From contig CAYZCE010000003.1 in assembly GCA_964476835.1 (NCBI GenBank), positions 37,733 to 101,732 on the forward strand: 64,000 nt of DNA, given 5' to 3'. Each line of letters begins with the position of its first letter. Position 1 is the first letter of the stretch. The translations under genes were made by a program, and so were the position numbers. Below are positions 24,303-32,148 of this stretch, piece after piece. This stretch comes from PALSA-926 sp964476835 (lineage in GTDB: Bacteria > Pseudomonadota > Alphaproteobacteria > Micavibrionales > UBA2020). The notes under the pieces were generated by a model that saw nothing but the letters and a program-made list of their open reading frames with translations, made no database searches and was not told the origin of the DNA.

Positions 24303-25477
24303 AGGTCCGCCTTTGTGGTGAGGAATTTCGAAGGTCCGGTGATGCGCAGCGCGCTGTCGCCGACGCGCATCTGGTTGTCGTCGCCCGTCACGCCGCGGTC
24401 TTCGTGCATCGCGTAAGGCGCGGAGATCATGCCCTGCGCCAGCAGCACGCGGTAGCGCACCATGCCTTTATAGTCGGCCTGCACGCGGTTGACGTTGGAT
24501 TCGAAAATCTGCTCGGCCTGTTCGGTGCCGGCCTGCCAGCCTTGCTCGACCCAGCGGTTCCAGTCGCGCTGTTCCTCGGCGGTCTTGGGCCACAGGATGC
24601 GCGGCGGCGGCGGCACGTCGCCCCAGCTCTGGATCAGGTATTGGCGCCAGTCGCGCGGCGCGGAGACGATCTTGGCGCGCTTGTTGATTTCGTAGACGGC
24701 GTTGGCGACGGCCGCTTCTGCGCCGCCGTCGGTGATGAAGATGGCGTCGGTCGCCTGGCTGACGATCGGCGGCTCGATCAGCAGGCCCGACGGCGCCTTG
24801 ACGAGCAAGGCGCGGAAATTGAACACGCGGTCGAGCGCCGGCTCGAAGCCGCGGATGTTCTCCATGATCGCGTAGCTGCGCTTGGCGAGGCCGCCGCGCG
24901 CGCCGTACGACAGCGCCGCTTCTTTCTGCGCTTCCTTGCGCAGGTCGACGGAGACGGACTTGCTGACGAGGTCGTCGCCCGTGTCCAGCGGGTCGCGGCC
25001 GCCGAGCGTCTGGTTGACGTACTGCAGGGTCTCAAGTTCCGGCGGCGGCGCAGGCTCGCCCGTCACGTCGTCGGTCTTGAGGAAGCCTTTGGCGGCGGCG
25101 CGTTCCTTCTCGGCTTTGGTGGCGAGCAGGTTGGCCTTATAGGCAGGGCTGTTGGGGTCGTTGATGTCGCCGGCGTTGCCGCGGATCTCGGCGGTGCGCG
25201 GCGGGTCTTGCGTGTTTTGCGGCAGTTGCCCTTGTTGCTGTTGTCCGGGCTGCTGGCCTTGTGCGTAGTTGTAGAGCGCGCGCTGCTGCGCCGCACGCGC
25301 ATCGCCGCCGGGAACGGAGCCGTTGGAGACAGGCGGGGTGCCGTAGCTGGAGGCAACGCGCGGATCAGGGCCGGCGTAAGACGTCACGGGCGTATCCGCG
25401 CGCGCAACCGTCGCGCCGGCGACCATCGCGCCGCAGACAAGGAAGCGCAGGATGTTATTCGCTGAAATTCGACGCAT
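24281..25477 (-). CDS. dotC: DotC-like outer-membrane core protein
   Basis: 398 residues. The conserved part (about 170-390) has LRKEAQKEAALSYGARGGLAKRS, LLIEPPIVSQA, DWRQYLIQSWGDV and WNRWVEQGWQAGTEQAEQIFESNVNRVQADYKGM, matching DotC/TraI. Unlike Legionella DotC there is no clear lipobox after the signal (GATVARA-DT), so outer-membrane anchoring may depend on DotD. A Gln/Gly-rich stretch at 70-95 is unconserved. It overlaps dotD by 23 bases. Confidence 0.93.
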   Translation of the reverse strand: MRRISANNILRFLVCGAMVAGATVARADTPVTSYAGPDPRVASSYGTPPVSNGSVPGGDARAAQQRALYNYAQGQQPGQQQQGQLPQNTQDPPRTAEIRGNAGDINDPNSPAYKANLLATKAEKERAAAKGFLKTDDVTGEPAPPPELETLQYVNQTLGGRDPLDTGDDLVSKSVSVDLRKEAQKEAALSYGARGGLAKRSYAIMENIRGFEPALDRVFNFRALLVKAPSGLLIEPPIVSQATDAIFITDGGAEAAVANAVYEINKRAKIVSAPRDWRQYLIQSWGDVPPPPRILWPKTAEEQRDWNRWVEQGWQAGTEQAEQIFESNVNRVQADYKGMVRYRVLLAQGMISAPYAMHEDRGVTGDDNQMRVGDSALRITGPSKFLTTKADLWKPADR

Positions 25478-25940
25478 AATCGAGCTCTACCATCCGGCGG
25501 TCGGGATCGACTGCCACGTCGGCGCGGCGGCCGGCCTGCAGGCCGATGTCGCGCAGCACTTCGATTACCGATTTTTCGCGGCTATGCACGGAGACGATCA
25601 TCGGCGCGGGCGGGCGCGTGCCGTTGATCTCGAGTTGGTAACCGGCGCGGTCGGCCAGCGTCTTCGCCATCGGCTCGATCGGGCCGTCGTAATCGACGGA
25701 GATGATGCGGCGCAGTTCCTGCGGCGCGTCGGGCACGGCGGCGATGGATTGGGACGGGTTCTTCGCCTGCTCGATCGCGGCGAGAGTCGACAGCGCGCTC
25801 GAGGCGTTGTCGGCGGCCATCGCGAGGCGCAGGGTGACGGGATCCGGCTCGGCGACCAGCTGCTGGTCGACCTTGCGCGCGGAGCATCCCGACGCAAGCA
25901 CGAGCGTCATCGCCGCCACGAACAAAATGTTTTTGTCCAT
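25455..25940 (-). CDS. dotD: DotD-like lipoprotein
   Basis: 161 residues, starting at the ATG at 25940. The lipobox LASGC (Cys 19) predicts an outer-membrane lipoprotein. The C-terminal domain (SVDYDGPIEPMAKTLADRAGYQLEI...EVLRDIGLQAGRRADVAVDP) is the secretin-N-like fold of DotD, which helps DotH reach the outer membrane. It is collinear with IncI traH. The 126-base gap to the transglycosylase stop region leaves room for a promoter, though none is obvious. Confidence 0.93.
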   Translation of the reverse strand: MDKNILFVAAMTLVLASGCSARKVDQQLVAEPDPVTLRLAMAADNASSALSTLAAIEQAKNPSQSIAAVPDAPQELRRIISVDYDGPIEPMAKTLADRAGYQLEINGTRPPAPMIVSVHSREKSVIEVLRDIGLQAGRRADVAVDPDRRMVELDYASNFSE

Positions 25941-26066
25941 AAACTTCACTTCATGAATCCCCGAGGTTCGCGATCTGAACACATGATGTCGGAGATGGTA
26001 GCTTTTTTTGGGGACAAAGCAAACAGGCAAGCGCCTGTTTTCTCGATTTTTTTATTGGGGGAGAGC

Positions 26067-26522
26067 TTAGCCCGGATTGCGCGCGCGGTTGGCGGCGGCA
26101 AGCAGGTCTTCGGGGCGGCGGACGAGGCGGTACTTCTCCATCGCGCGGACGACCTTCTGCTTGTAGTTATGTCCAAGCGACGGCGTGGCCGAGTGGTAAT
26201 GCGCGATGCCCTGCTCGAGAGTGCCGGTCTGGTTCATTTTCGTGCGCAGGATCCACGCGCCGACGCCGATGTTGACGCAGGCGTCGTCGCGCACGAGGCG
26301 CAGGGCTTCCTTGGGCTGCACGCCCCAATAGCTGGCGAGCGACGGGATCCAGATCGTGTTGATCTGCATGGGGCCGAGGTCGTAGGTGTTGTTGGTGTTG
26401 CGCGAGGCTTGCCCGATGCGCCCGCCCTCGACGTTGAGGATGCCGAGGATGACCGACGGCGGCACCACATAGGTTTGCGAGGCGGCGAAGATGCAGGTGG
26501 CGAGCAGTTGCGGCGTGATCAT
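26067..26522 (-). CDS. VirB1/SLT-type lytic transglycosylase
   Basis: 151 residues. ILGILNVEGGRIGQASRNTNNTYDLGPMQINTIWIP contains the catalytic Glu (about residue 32) and the LGPMQIN motif, as in IncI TrbN and other secretion-linked transglycosylases. It should open peptidoglycan for machine assembly. There is no obvious signal peptide from the assigned start, so export might use the mildly hydrophobic N-terminus (LLATCIFAAS). It starts 10 bases after the DsbC-like gene. Confidence 0.88.
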   Translation of the reverse strand: MITPQLLATCIFAASQTYVVPPSVILGILNVEGGRIGQASRNTNNTYDLGPMQINTIWIPSLASYWGVQPKEALRLVRDDACVNIGVGAWILRTKMNQTGTLEQGIAHYHSATPSLGHNYKQKVVRAMEKYRLVRRPEDLLAAANRARNPG

Positions 26523-26532
26523 GGGGTCCTCG

Positions 26533-27399
26533 TTACTTCAACTGCATGAATTCGGACGGCAGCAGCATCTTGTTCTCCGGCCGGCCGACCAGTGCGACGA
26601 TCTTGCCGTCGGCGGGGCGGCGGTAAAGCGTGAAGGGCGGCGTCGGCAGGCGCCATTTCTTCACCAATGCCGTATTGGCCTCAAGGCGCGCGGCCGCGCC
26701 GTCCTTGATCTTGTCCGCGCCGAGCGCGCCTTGGTCGCCGGCAGCCCAGGCCTTCCATGCAGCCATCGGGTCGGTGGCGGAAAGCAGCGCCGCGCCCGCC
26801 GTGCGGTTGGCGTCGGCATCGCCGAAGGGGATCAGGCGCACCTGGAAGCGGCCTGCGGCAACCTGGTCGGACAGGTCGGCCCAATAGTCGCGGCAGTGGT
26901 CGCAGTTCGCATTCATGAAGACGTAGAGATAGGGCGCTTGCGCGTTGCCCAGCGCGACCCAATTGGCCTTTTCAGCTGCGGCATACAGCTGTTCGGCGGG
27001 CATCGCCGATTTTTCCGCGCCGGGCGTGGCGGCCTGTCCGCCGCTCATTTTCTGCTCATAGGCCTTGAGCTGGCGCAACGTCTCCGACGAGCCGTCGGGC
27101 GCATAGAGCGTGCCTTTCAGCAGCGCGCCGTCGGGCGTCGTATAGATGTATTGTGTGTCGCCCTTGGGGCTGATGAGGATCCAGCCGTCGAGGCCGTGCG
27201 CGTTGCCGAGGTAATCGAACTTGCCGCCGGCTGTCTCGAAAGCGTTGAGCGCCGCCTGTCCGCCGGGCAATTGCGGCTCCGCCCGCGCGGGCGTGCAGAG
27301 GAAGGCGATGGTCGCCAGCGCAAGGAGAGCGCCGCTTTGACGCGCGGTTTTCACGGACAGGCCTTTCCCGTTTCCCAAAAAAGTCTTCGTCGAACTCAT
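26533..27399 (-). CDS. DsbC/DsbG-like thiol-disulfide protein
   Basis: 288 residues from the ATG at 27399. Signal or membrane anchor at about 22-42 (GALLALATIAFLCTPARA), an N-terminal dimerisation-like region (GGQAALNAFETAGGKFDYLGNAHGLDGWILIS), then a thioredoxin fold with CDHC (VFMNANCDHCRDYWADL) and cis-Pro (PTPPF). It is probably a periplasmic isomerase or oxidase for the secretion proteins, like IncI TrbB. It is the first gene of the dotDCB operon, and the many paired cysteines in the four tandem exported proteins are candidate substrates (inference). Confidence 0.85.
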   Translation of the reverse strand: MSSTKTFLGNGKGLSVKTARQSGALLALATIAFLCTPARAEPQLPGGQAALNAFETAGGKFDYLGNAHGLDGWILISPKGDTQYIYTTPDGALLKGTLYAPDGSSETLRQLKAYEQKMSGGQAATPGAEKSAMPAEQLYAAAEKANWVALGNAQAPYLYVFMNANCDHCRDYWADLSDQVAAGRFQVRLIPFGDADANRTAGAALLSATDPMAAWKAWAAGDQGALGADKIKDGAAARLEANTALVKKWRLPTPPFTLYRRPADGKIVALVGRPENKMLLPSEFMQLK

Positions 27400-27699
27400 A
27401 ACGCAAACACCCCGTCGCTTCAAGCCGCAACCCGGACTTACAATGTTTAGTTTACCACAGAACAAGGCCGAATCCGCGCTGATTCCTGCGCGCGCCCGCA
27501 AACGCCGTTAAGTTTATTATGGACATAAAATTCGGCAAAGATGGTTAATATTGAAATATAATTAGTATTTATTTGCATTGACTGTAACTAACAGTAAGAA
27601 AATCTGGAAAATAGGCTGAATTTTCTTGATTAAAGATTGGTTAACAGTTACCTTATGCAAACAGGACATATCAATAAAAAGATCGGCAAGGGGACCTGA
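27400..27699. promoter_or_regulatory. Divergent promoter region between dotDCB operon and Hsp100 gene
   Basis: 300 bases without a gene. The half next to the Hsp100 gene is very AT-rich and holds an ACTGT-AACTA-ACAGT inverted repeat (about 27580-27594) and the CtrA-type box listed separately. It should contain the promoters for both directions; exact -35/-10 elements are not assigned. Confidence 0.5.
27630..27644. promoter_or_regulatory. CtrA-type box upstream of Hsp100 gene
   Basis: TTAA-AGATTGG-TTAA, an exact TTAA-N7-TTAA match to the full CtrA recognition site known in alphaproteobacteria. It ends 55 bases before the start codon at 27700, a position compatible with activation. Confidence 0.65.
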
Positions 27700-30297
27700 A
27701 TGTCTGATAACGCCTACGAAGGCTCTCGTTACCTGATTGACGCCGAGAACGGCCGTCAATACATGGTTGATTTTTCCAGCAACGGCCGCAAGCCGAAGGT
27801 TGATGTCTTTGCTGCCGATCCGCGCGATGCCGTCTTCACGCCGGGCGAAACCGTTTACGCCTTCGACGATGATATCCAGTATGAGAGTGTTGGCTCCCAC
27901 ATCTACCTGAAAACCCGGATCTTCGAAATCAACGCCAACAGTGCCGGCGAGGCCTACGACATCAACTTCTCGCCGGAAATCCGCTACGACCTGAACGTTT
28001 CGGCCGACGGGATGTCGGCGAAGTGGAGGCTGACCCAGGACGCGCGCGCGCTGATCACCGGTGAAGGCATCGACGTTCTGGCTGTGCCCGACAACATCGC
28101 GATCGACCTCACGGACATCGCGGATTTCGACACCAAGGGCCGCCCCGTCATCGATTACAACGACTTGAAGCTTTTGCCGTTCCCGCCGCATCATGCGGGC
28201 GGATCGGCGGCACTCGCGCGCGCCGGCGCCAAATCGTCCCCCCGGCAAGCATTCAACCAAGTTTCCAACCAACGTCAGAGGAACAAACCAGTGGCTGACT
28301 ATACCCAGAACGACAATGCCCTCGAAGGCGCGCTGAAAAAGTACTGCGTCGACCTGACGGAACAGGCTGTGGACGGCATGCTCGATCCCGTCATCGGCCG
28401 CGAAGCCGAGACGAGCCACGCGCTCAAGATCCTGACGCGCCGCAAGCAGTCGAGCCTGTGCTTCACCGGCGATTCCGGCGTGGGCAAGACCGCAATGTTC
28501 TCGGCGATCGCGCAGCGCATCGTCGACGACAAGGGCGAACTGCCGGAAAGCCTGCGCAACGCGCGCGTCCTGCAGCTCGACGTGCAGGCGCTGACGGCGG
28601 GCACCAAGTACCGCGGCGACCTCGAAGACCGCGTCAAGGTGCTGGTCAAGGGCCTGACCGAACGCGAAGGCGTGTTCCGCGGCCAGAAGATCATCCTCGC
28701 CATCGACGAACTGCACGCGCAGCTCGCTTCCGGCGGCGCCAGCGACGCCAACAACCTCGGCAACCTGCTCAAGCCGTTCTTCACCTGCAAGGGCATCTCG
28801 GTCATGGGCGCGACCACCGATGCGGAATACCGCAAGTACATCGAGGCGGACGCCGCGCAAGTCCGCCGCTTCGAGCGCCTTTACATCGGCGAGCCCACCA
28901 CGGAAGCGACCGTCGCCATCATCAAGAAGCTGTGGCCGCTGACGCGCGCGCACAACAGCCTCGCGGCCGACCTCTCGGATGAGGACATCCGCTACATCGT
29001 CACCATGACCGACCGCTATGCGCCGCAGGAATGCCAGCCGTCCAAGGCCGAGAAGGTCATGAACACGGCGGCCGCCAGCGCCGAGTTCAACCACCGCGAC
29101 CATGTCGCGCGCGAAGACATCATCGCCGCCGTGGCGCAGATGTCGGGCCTGCCCGTGTCGTTCCTCAACCAGAGCGACGACCAGCGCTTCCTCCAGCTCG
29201 AGCAGGAACTGCCGAACGAGATCCTCGGCCAGCCCGGCGTCGCCCGCGTCGTCGACGGCCTGATCGGCGCGCGCTCCGGCCTCACCGACGAAAACCAGCC
29301 GCGCGGCTGCTTCGTCTTCCAGGGCCCGACCGGCACCGGCAAGACCGAGCTTTGCAAGGCACTGGCGCGCAAGCTGTTCGGCAGCGAAGACGCGCTCATC
29401 AAGCTCGACATGTCCGAATACGCCGAGAAGTTCGCGATCAGCCGCCTGATCGGCGCGCCTCCGGGCTACGTCGGCTTCGACAGCGCCGAGCCGGCGCTGA
29501 CCGAGAAGATCCGCAAGCGCCCGTACTCCATCCTGCTGCTCGATGAAATCGAGAAGGCGCACCCGGACGTCTTCAACGTCCTGCTGCCCGCCCTCAACGA
29601 CGGCCGCATGACCGACAACCAAGGCAAAGTCGCGCTCTTCAACAACGTCATCGTCGTCATGACGACCAACGCCGGCGCCGCCGCCGCGACCGCGCTGCTG
29701 CAGGGCGAGAAGAAGGGCATCACCTTTGGCCTGCCCGACGTCTTCAACGAGTCGGCCTCCGACATGGAAGAGCAGATCAAGAAGATCTACAAGGAAGCGG
29801 TCACCAAGCCGCAAGGCCCGGACAAGCCCGCGCTGTTCCGTCCCGAGATGATCAACCGCATCGAGGAGCTGGGCGGCTTCATCCAGTTCGTCCCGCTCGC
29901 CAAGAGCGTCGTTAGCACGCTGGTGTCGCGCGAGATCGACAAGGTCAACGTGCGCCTCTCCAGCCAGGCGGGCGCCAACGTCAAGGGCCTCAGCATCGAG
30001 GTCACCGACGCGGTCAAGGCGCAGCTCTCCGACCTGGGTTACGACCCGGCGATGGGCGCGCGTCCGCTCCGCAAGGTGGTGCGCGAAAAGATCTCCAACC
30101 GATTCGGCAAGTGGCTGCTCGCCAACCGCGCAGCGGCCGAGGCCTTCATCGCCGAGAACGGCCCCGCCAAGATCGTGATCGACAATCTCGATACCTTCAC
30201 CGGCGCGCTCGTCAAGGCGACGGCAATTGCGAACGACAACGCGGAAAAGAAAGCCGTCGCGCCGCGCAAGAAGAACTCGATCACGCCGAAAAAGTAA
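27700..30297 (+). CDS. Hsp100/Clp-type AAA+ ATPase with atypical N-domain
   Basis: 865 residues with two AAA+ domains. D1 carries GDSGVGKT (about 263-270) and Walker B LAIDELHA. D2 carries GPTGTGKT (about 544-551), DMSEYAEKFAISRLIGAPPGYVGFDS and Walker B LLLDEIEKAHPDVFN, with a ClpB D2-small domain (LGYDPAMGARPLRKVVRE). The first 190 residues are not a Clp_N double repeat. They are an acidic beta-rich region (VDVFAADPRDAVFTPGETVYAFDDD...) I do not recognise, perhaps PilZ-like. There is no obvious ClpP-binding loop. It may unfold substrates for the adjacent secretion system (inference). Confidence 0.85.
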   Translation: MSDNAYEGSRYLIDAENGRQYMVDFSSNGRKPKVDVFAADPRDAVFTPGETVYAFDDDIQYESVGSHIYLKTRIFEINANSAGEAYDINFSPEIRYDLNVSADGMSAKWRLTQDARALITGEGIDVLAVPDNIAIDLTDIADFDTKGRPVIDYNDLKLLPFPPHHAGGSAALARAGAKSSPRQAFNQVSNQRQRNKPVADYTQNDNALEGALKKYCVDLTEQAVDGMLDPVIGREAETSHALKILTRRKQSSLCFTGDSGVGKTAMFSAIAQRIVDDKGELPESLRNARVLQLDVQALTAGTKYRGDLEDRVKVLVKGLTEREGVFRGQKIILAIDELHAQLASGGASDANNLGNLLKPFFTCKGISVMGATTDAEYRKYIEADAAQVRRFERLYIGEPTTEATVAIIKKLWPLTRAHNSLAADLSDEDIRYIVTMTDRYAPQECQPSKAEKVMNTAAASAEFNHRDHVAREDIIAAVAQMSGLPVSFLNQSDDQRFLQLEQELPNEILGQPGVARVVDGLIGARSGLTDENQPRGCFVFQGPTGTGKTELCKALARKLFGSEDALIKLDMSEYAEKFAISRLIGAPPGYVGFDSAEPALTEKIRKRPYSILLLDEIEKAHPDVFNVLLPALNDGRMTDNQGKVALFNNVIVVMTTNAGAAAATALLQGEKKGITFGLPDVFNESASDMEEQIKKIYKEAVTKPQGPDKPALFRPEMINRIEELGGFIQFVPLAKSVVSTLVSREIDKVNVRLSSQAGANVKGLSIEVTDAVKAQLSDLGYDPAMGARPLRKVVREKISNRFGKWLLANRAAAEAFIAENGPAKIVIDNLDTFTGALVKATAIANDNAEKKAVAPRKKNSITPKK

Positions 30298-30318
30298 GGC
30301 GCGCATCCGACGCTCGCG

Positions 30319-30349
30319 AAAAAGGCCCCGGAATCCGGGGCCTTTTTTG
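30319..30349 (+). terminator. Rho-independent terminator after Hsp100 gene
   Basis: AAAAAGGCCCCGG/CCGGGGCCTTTTTT stem with a short AAT loop and T-run, 22 bases after the stop codon. Confidence 0.92.
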
Positions 30350-30439
30350 TTGCCGGTTCTTTACGGCAAACGAGGGTTGGCAAGCCGGGCATCTTGTTGT
30401 ATTCTTGCGGTCGGTTTGAGAGGAAAGAGGGATTGTTTC

Positions 30440-30976
30440 TTGGGATTTCGCCTGTGCGACATTTTCCGCCGTAAAGCGCGTCGCGGCACGCAGCCCGACC
30501 GCAGCAACACGCCCTTATATAAGGCCGTGCGCGAAGGCAATGTCACCAAGGTCCGTCGCCTGCTGGAACGCGGCGCCGATCCCAATACCTGCGGCGCGCA
30601 TCACCTGAGCGTCCTGCACATCGCCGCCTATTGGGGCGAGACGGAAATCGTCAAGCTGCTGATCGAGCACAAGGCCGACGTCAATTTCGACAACGGCGGC
30701 AAGGGCTGGACGCCGCTGCATTCCGCCGCGCTTGCGGGCGGATTCAAGAACCACGGCGAGATCATCTCCCTTCTCGTAAAGGCCGGCGCGAATGCCGAAG
30801 CCGCCGATCGCGCGGGCTACACGCCGAAGGATTATATGATGCTCTGGGAAACCGACGCGTTCGCGGCGGTGCGCATCAAGGCGCAGATGGCGCAATTGAC
30901 GGGCATGGGCGAGTCCACCGTCTCCAGCGTTCCGCACAAGCCGCAGCGCGTGCACACGCCGCCGCACGCCGCCTGA
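30440..30976 (+). CDS. Ankyrin-repeat protein 1
   Basis: 178 residues from a TTG start preceded by GGAAAGAGGGA. A basic N-terminus (FRLCDIFRRKARRG) is followed by three to four ankyrin repeats: NTPLYKAVREGNVTKVRRLLERGADPN, SVLHIAAYWGETEIVKLLIEHKADVN, TPLHSAALAGG...IISLLVKAGANAE, and a degenerate fourth. Ankyrin repeats bind proteins. Beside a Dot/Icm system such genes often encode effectors, but no export signal can be read from sequence alone, so effector status is inference. Confidence 0.85.
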   Translation: MGFRLCDIFRRKARRGTQPDRSNTPLYKAVREGNVTKVRRLLERGADPNTCGAHHLSVLHIAAYWGETEIVKLLIEHKADVNFDNGGKGWTPLHSAALAGGFKNHGEIISLLVKAGANAEAADRAGYTPKDYMMLWETDAFAAVRIKAQMAQLTGMGESTVSSVPHKPQRVHTPPHAA

Positions 30977-31122
30977 TTTTTTTCGCGCAACGGATACGGA
31001 AACTTGCACGCAGCGCGTGATGCGCTGTCGTTCACCAGAATCCCGCGCTGATAATTTAATCTTCAAAACGCATACCAAATCGGCAATACTATTTCTTTGT
31101 GTCATGGGGGAACTGACGCAGC

Positions 31123-32148
31123 ATGCCGACCGAACTTTCATTCATGGGATTGCCGCGGCCCGAGCCGCAGTCCGTCAACCAGCCGCGCGACGCGGACCGG
31201 ATGACGTACCTGCACGAGCTGTGCAAGCGCGGCGCATCCGCGGAAGCGATCAAGGACGCCGTTCTCGCGCTGGGCGCGGACCTCAATGCGCTGACGGCAA
31301 CCGGCGTCTCCCCGCTCGGCGTCGCCCTCCACTACGGCCATGCCGATGCGGCGCGCGCGTTGCTGGACCTCGGCGCAGAAACCTTCATTCATGCCGGCGG
31401 CGACAAGTTCTTCAACGCCGCCGCTGAAGCCGTGTATTGGGGCAAGGGCGACATGCTGCCGCTGCTCGCCGGATACGGCGGCCTTGCCGACGTCAACAAG
31501 CCGAGCATCCGCGGCGCGGACTGCATCGCCATCGCCGTCGAACAGCGCTATCCGCATTTGATCGAGCCGCTGGCGCGCGCCGGCGCCTTCCTCAACCGCG
31601 AGAACATGAAGGACGGTCTGACGCCGCTCCAATACGCCTGCCGCATCGGCTACGCCACTTTCATTGCGCCGCTGGTCGCGATGGGGGCGTGGCCCGACCA
31701 GCCCAACAGCCGCACCGGACGCACCGCGATTCACGAGGCTTGCCAGCAGGGCAACCTCGATTGCCTCGAAAAGCTGCTGGCCGCCGGCGCCGACCCGCAT
31801 GTCAAGACGCCGGAAGGCCGCACGACATTGATGCTCGCGGCTGAATCCTACCGCGGCGCGTCCATCCTGCGGCAATTGGTGAAAGCCGGCGTCGCGGTGA
31901 ATGCCCGCGTGCCGGCCACGCGCGAGACCGCGCTGCACATCGCCGCGCGCACCGGCAGCGAGGCGATGGCCGACGTGCTGCTCAAGGGCGGCGCCGACCC
32001 GCTGCTGACCGACCAGTTCAACCTCACCGCCGCGCGCCGCGCGCGCCAGAGCAACAACTACGATACTGCCCGCACGCTCGAGCGCGCCGAGCAGGCTGCC
32101 GAACACGCGTACTTTGAAAAAACCTGGAAGAAATTCAATCATGGTTGA
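31123..32148 (+). CDS. Ankyrin-repeat protein 2
   Basis: 341 residues, about eight ankyrin-like repeats, clearest at SPLGVALHYGHADAARALLDLGAE, TAIHEACQQGNLDCLEKLLAAGADPH and TALHIAARTGSEAMADVLLKGGADP. No signal peptide or membrane segment. The C-terminus (AEQAAEHAYFEKTWKKF) is helical and charged. Its end overlaps the next ankyrin gene by eight bases, so the two are translationally linked. The function and target are unknown. Confidence 0.88.
   Translation: MPTELSFMGLPRPEPQSVNQPRDADRMTYLHELCKRGASAEAIKDAVLALGADLNALTATGVSPLGVALHYGHADAARALLDLGAETFIHAGGDKFFNAAAEAVYWGKGDMLPLLAGYGGLADVNKPSIRGADCIAIAVEQRYPHLIEPLARAGAFLNRENMKDGLTPLQYACRIGYATFIAPLVAMGAWPDQPNSRTGRTAIHEACQQGNLDCLEKLLAAGADPHVKTPEGRTTLMLAAESYRGASILRQLVKAGVAVNARVPATRETALHIAARTGSEAMADVLLKGGADPLLTDQFNLTAARRARQSNNYDTARTLERAEQAAEHAYFEKTWKKFNHG

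Noticed and set aside
27562..30306. A 914-codon open frame antisense to the Hsp100 gene
   Set aside because: It mirrors the codon structure of the intact Hsp100 gene in GC-rich DNA, has a biased composition (Arg, Val, Asp, Leu) and no recognisable domain.
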